From positions 17,945,783-18,009,782 of the forward strand of contig NC_080542.1 of assembly GCF_028640845.1 (NCBI RefSeq): DNA of 64,000 nucleotides, in the 5' to 3' direction. The notes under the pieces were generated by a model. It saw only the letters and a list, made by a program, of their open reading frames with translations. It was not told where the DNA came from and did no database searches. Positions 62,866-64,000 of this stretch are shown one piece after another; positions within the stretch are counted from its first letter, which is position 1; every line of letters begins with the position of its first letter. The stretch comes from Ahaetulla prasina. Lineage: Eukaryota; Chordata; Lepidosauria; Squamata; Colubridae. Made by a program: the position numbers and the translations under genes.

Positions 62866-63493
62866 CAGGAGTCCCCAACCTTTAAGACCTCAGGGACCAC
62901 TAAATTCATAATTTTAAATCCTGTGGACCACTAATATGATCTGCTTAATGACCGGCTGGGTGGGCAAGACCAACTTGATGTCACTAATGTCGAGGAGCAC
63001 CTTGCCAGCCTCTATTCGCCCCTCCCCTCCTATCCACTCCTCCACTGCCTGCTGGGGCTCCTTAGGGCCCCAACAGGAAGCAGTTGTTGAAGCTAAGCAG
63101 CCACCACAAGAAAGAGTTGGCAAAACAGGTGGCTCAATTCAAATTGGATCTGACCGAGAAGAAGGCTCAGCAGAAACACCTCATTGAGGACTAGGAACAT
63201 AGACTTTCCAAGCAGAGGGAAGACCTGCAGGAGTACAAGGGCAGGTACTTGTGCCTGGAGGCTCAGCGGTCTGAGATGGTCAGCCAGTTCCAGGCCATGA
63301 TGCATTCCTACTGGAATAAGGTCCTCCGGCTCTTCGCCACCAGCAGCACTTCCCTCCAGCCTTCGCCCAAAGCCCCACACCAGGAGGCTGAAGCAGACCC
63401 CAACCCACACAAAAAGACCCTGAAGGGGGAGACTCTCTGCAGCAATACAAGTGTTCATTGCACGTATCAGGGGCCATAGTTTGAGGACCCCTG
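62866..63493. mobile_element. hAT-like element with coiled-coil coding interior
   Basis: The left end 'caggagtccccaacctttaa' matches the MITE family of 27052; the right end is 'gtttgaggacccctg'. The flanks share atttag (62858-62863 and 63494-63499), a likely partial target duplication. The interior is GC-rich and partly coding-like. Sequence just after it (63494-63545) also resembles the right part of the 27052 MITE, so nesting is possible. Confidence 0.6.
63095..63479 (+). pseudogene. coiled-coil protein fragment inside the hAT element
   Basis: The plus frame reads 'KKELAKQVAQFKLDLTEKK' then 'KHLIED', a TAG at about 63187-63195, then 'HRLSKQREDLQEYKGRYL', 'SEMVSQFQAMMHSYWNKVL' and a Ser/Pro-rich end closing at 63477-63479. 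Heptad spacing of Leu, Val, Ile and Met suggests a coiled coil. It looks like a captured host gene piece carried by the transposon. I cannot name the parent gene. Confidence 0.45.
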
Positions 63494-63499
63494 ATTTAG

Positions 63500-64000
63500 T
63501 GCAATATAAAAATGCAAATAATTTTTCTGGGGAACACCAAAATTTTCTGTTTGTCCTTGGAGAAGGAGAAGGCCTTCAATACTATTCAGTCTATTGATGT
63601 TGTAAGAAGAACTACAAAATTTTAATTGATGTATGTTTCTTTTTTTTGTTATACATTGGTTGACTAGACTTTTGCAACTCAGGGGCCCTACTTTTAACAC
63701 ATCTAGGGACAACTTCCCCTTCCACCTGTGTGTCTTAATGAAAGCTATTGTGGTTTCTGTGTTCAACAGAAGAAAATTACAACACTAGCTGAGGTGAAAT
63801 GGGCTTCTGTTACATACCCAGAAGTAACTAGAAGAGAAATAACGGCAATTAGGACATTTCCTTCGGTGCTTCGTTCCTGGGATAACTGCAGTTGACACAT
63901 ATTAAATGATATCTGTTTCCACAATCTATTTCCCTTGACCGGCTCATTGCCAAAGACCTGTTATTTCTCCAAATGGCAGACATCATTTCTTATATGACTT
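63500..64000. other. no gene seen
   Basis: The first 45 bases resemble the interior of the 27052-type MITE. The rest is unrecognised. Confidence 0.4.

Overview
The window is vertebrate nuclear DNA, most likely from a snake or other squamate. The evidence is intron-less odorant-receptor coding exons, a pancreatic-type (RNase A family) ribonuclease gene, and a squamate-style repeat load: CR1, L2, Bov-B and Penelope-like retroelements, a Ty3/Gypsy LTR element, tRNA-derived SINEs, many small hAT-type elements with 8-bp target duplications, AATAG/TTCTA tails on LINEs and a GATA-type array. There is no prokaryotic gene organisation, no CRISPR and no operon.

Six regions. (1) 1-1510: old repeat fragments. 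(2) 1510-22148: a large imperfect palindrome. Its left arm (about 1510-15516) and right arm (about 17637-22148) each carry one intact odorant receptor gene, 2407-3402 on minus and 20159-21154 on plus, 97% identical in protein. The arms have since diverged by a CR1 insertion, a Gypsy insertion (left arm only, with the empty site readable in the right arm), several deletions and a small nested inversion. (3) 21898-36390, unit A: L2 element, an RNase A gene on minus (26455-26877), a Bov-B remnant, CR1, a second LINE family (called LINE-X here) with a nested LINE-Y, and a Penelope-like element. (4) 37335-51884, unit B: a recent direct copy of unit A with its own RNase gene (41881-42303, minus). 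(5) 51885-59332: Penelope-like sequence plus an inverted copy (53057-59332) of the stretch around 36050-41965, including a third L2 copy and a truncated RNase fragment. (6) 59333-64000: CR1 split by a hAT element, microsatellites, and a hAT element with a coiled-coil-coding interior.

The only genes that look intact are two odorant receptors and two secreted ribonucleases. The strongest biological signal is the contrast between these pairs. By hand count the receptor pair differs by 11 replacement and 13 silent changes in 996 bases, as expected for maintained receptors. The RNase pair differs by 15 replacement changes and 1 silent change in 423 bases, while its immediate flanks differ by only about 0.5-0.8%. 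This points to fast adaptive divergence, or to conversion from another paralogue, in a recently duplicated RNase. All other coding material is retroelement sequence, mostly broken. Sequence counts were made by eye and should be recomputed.
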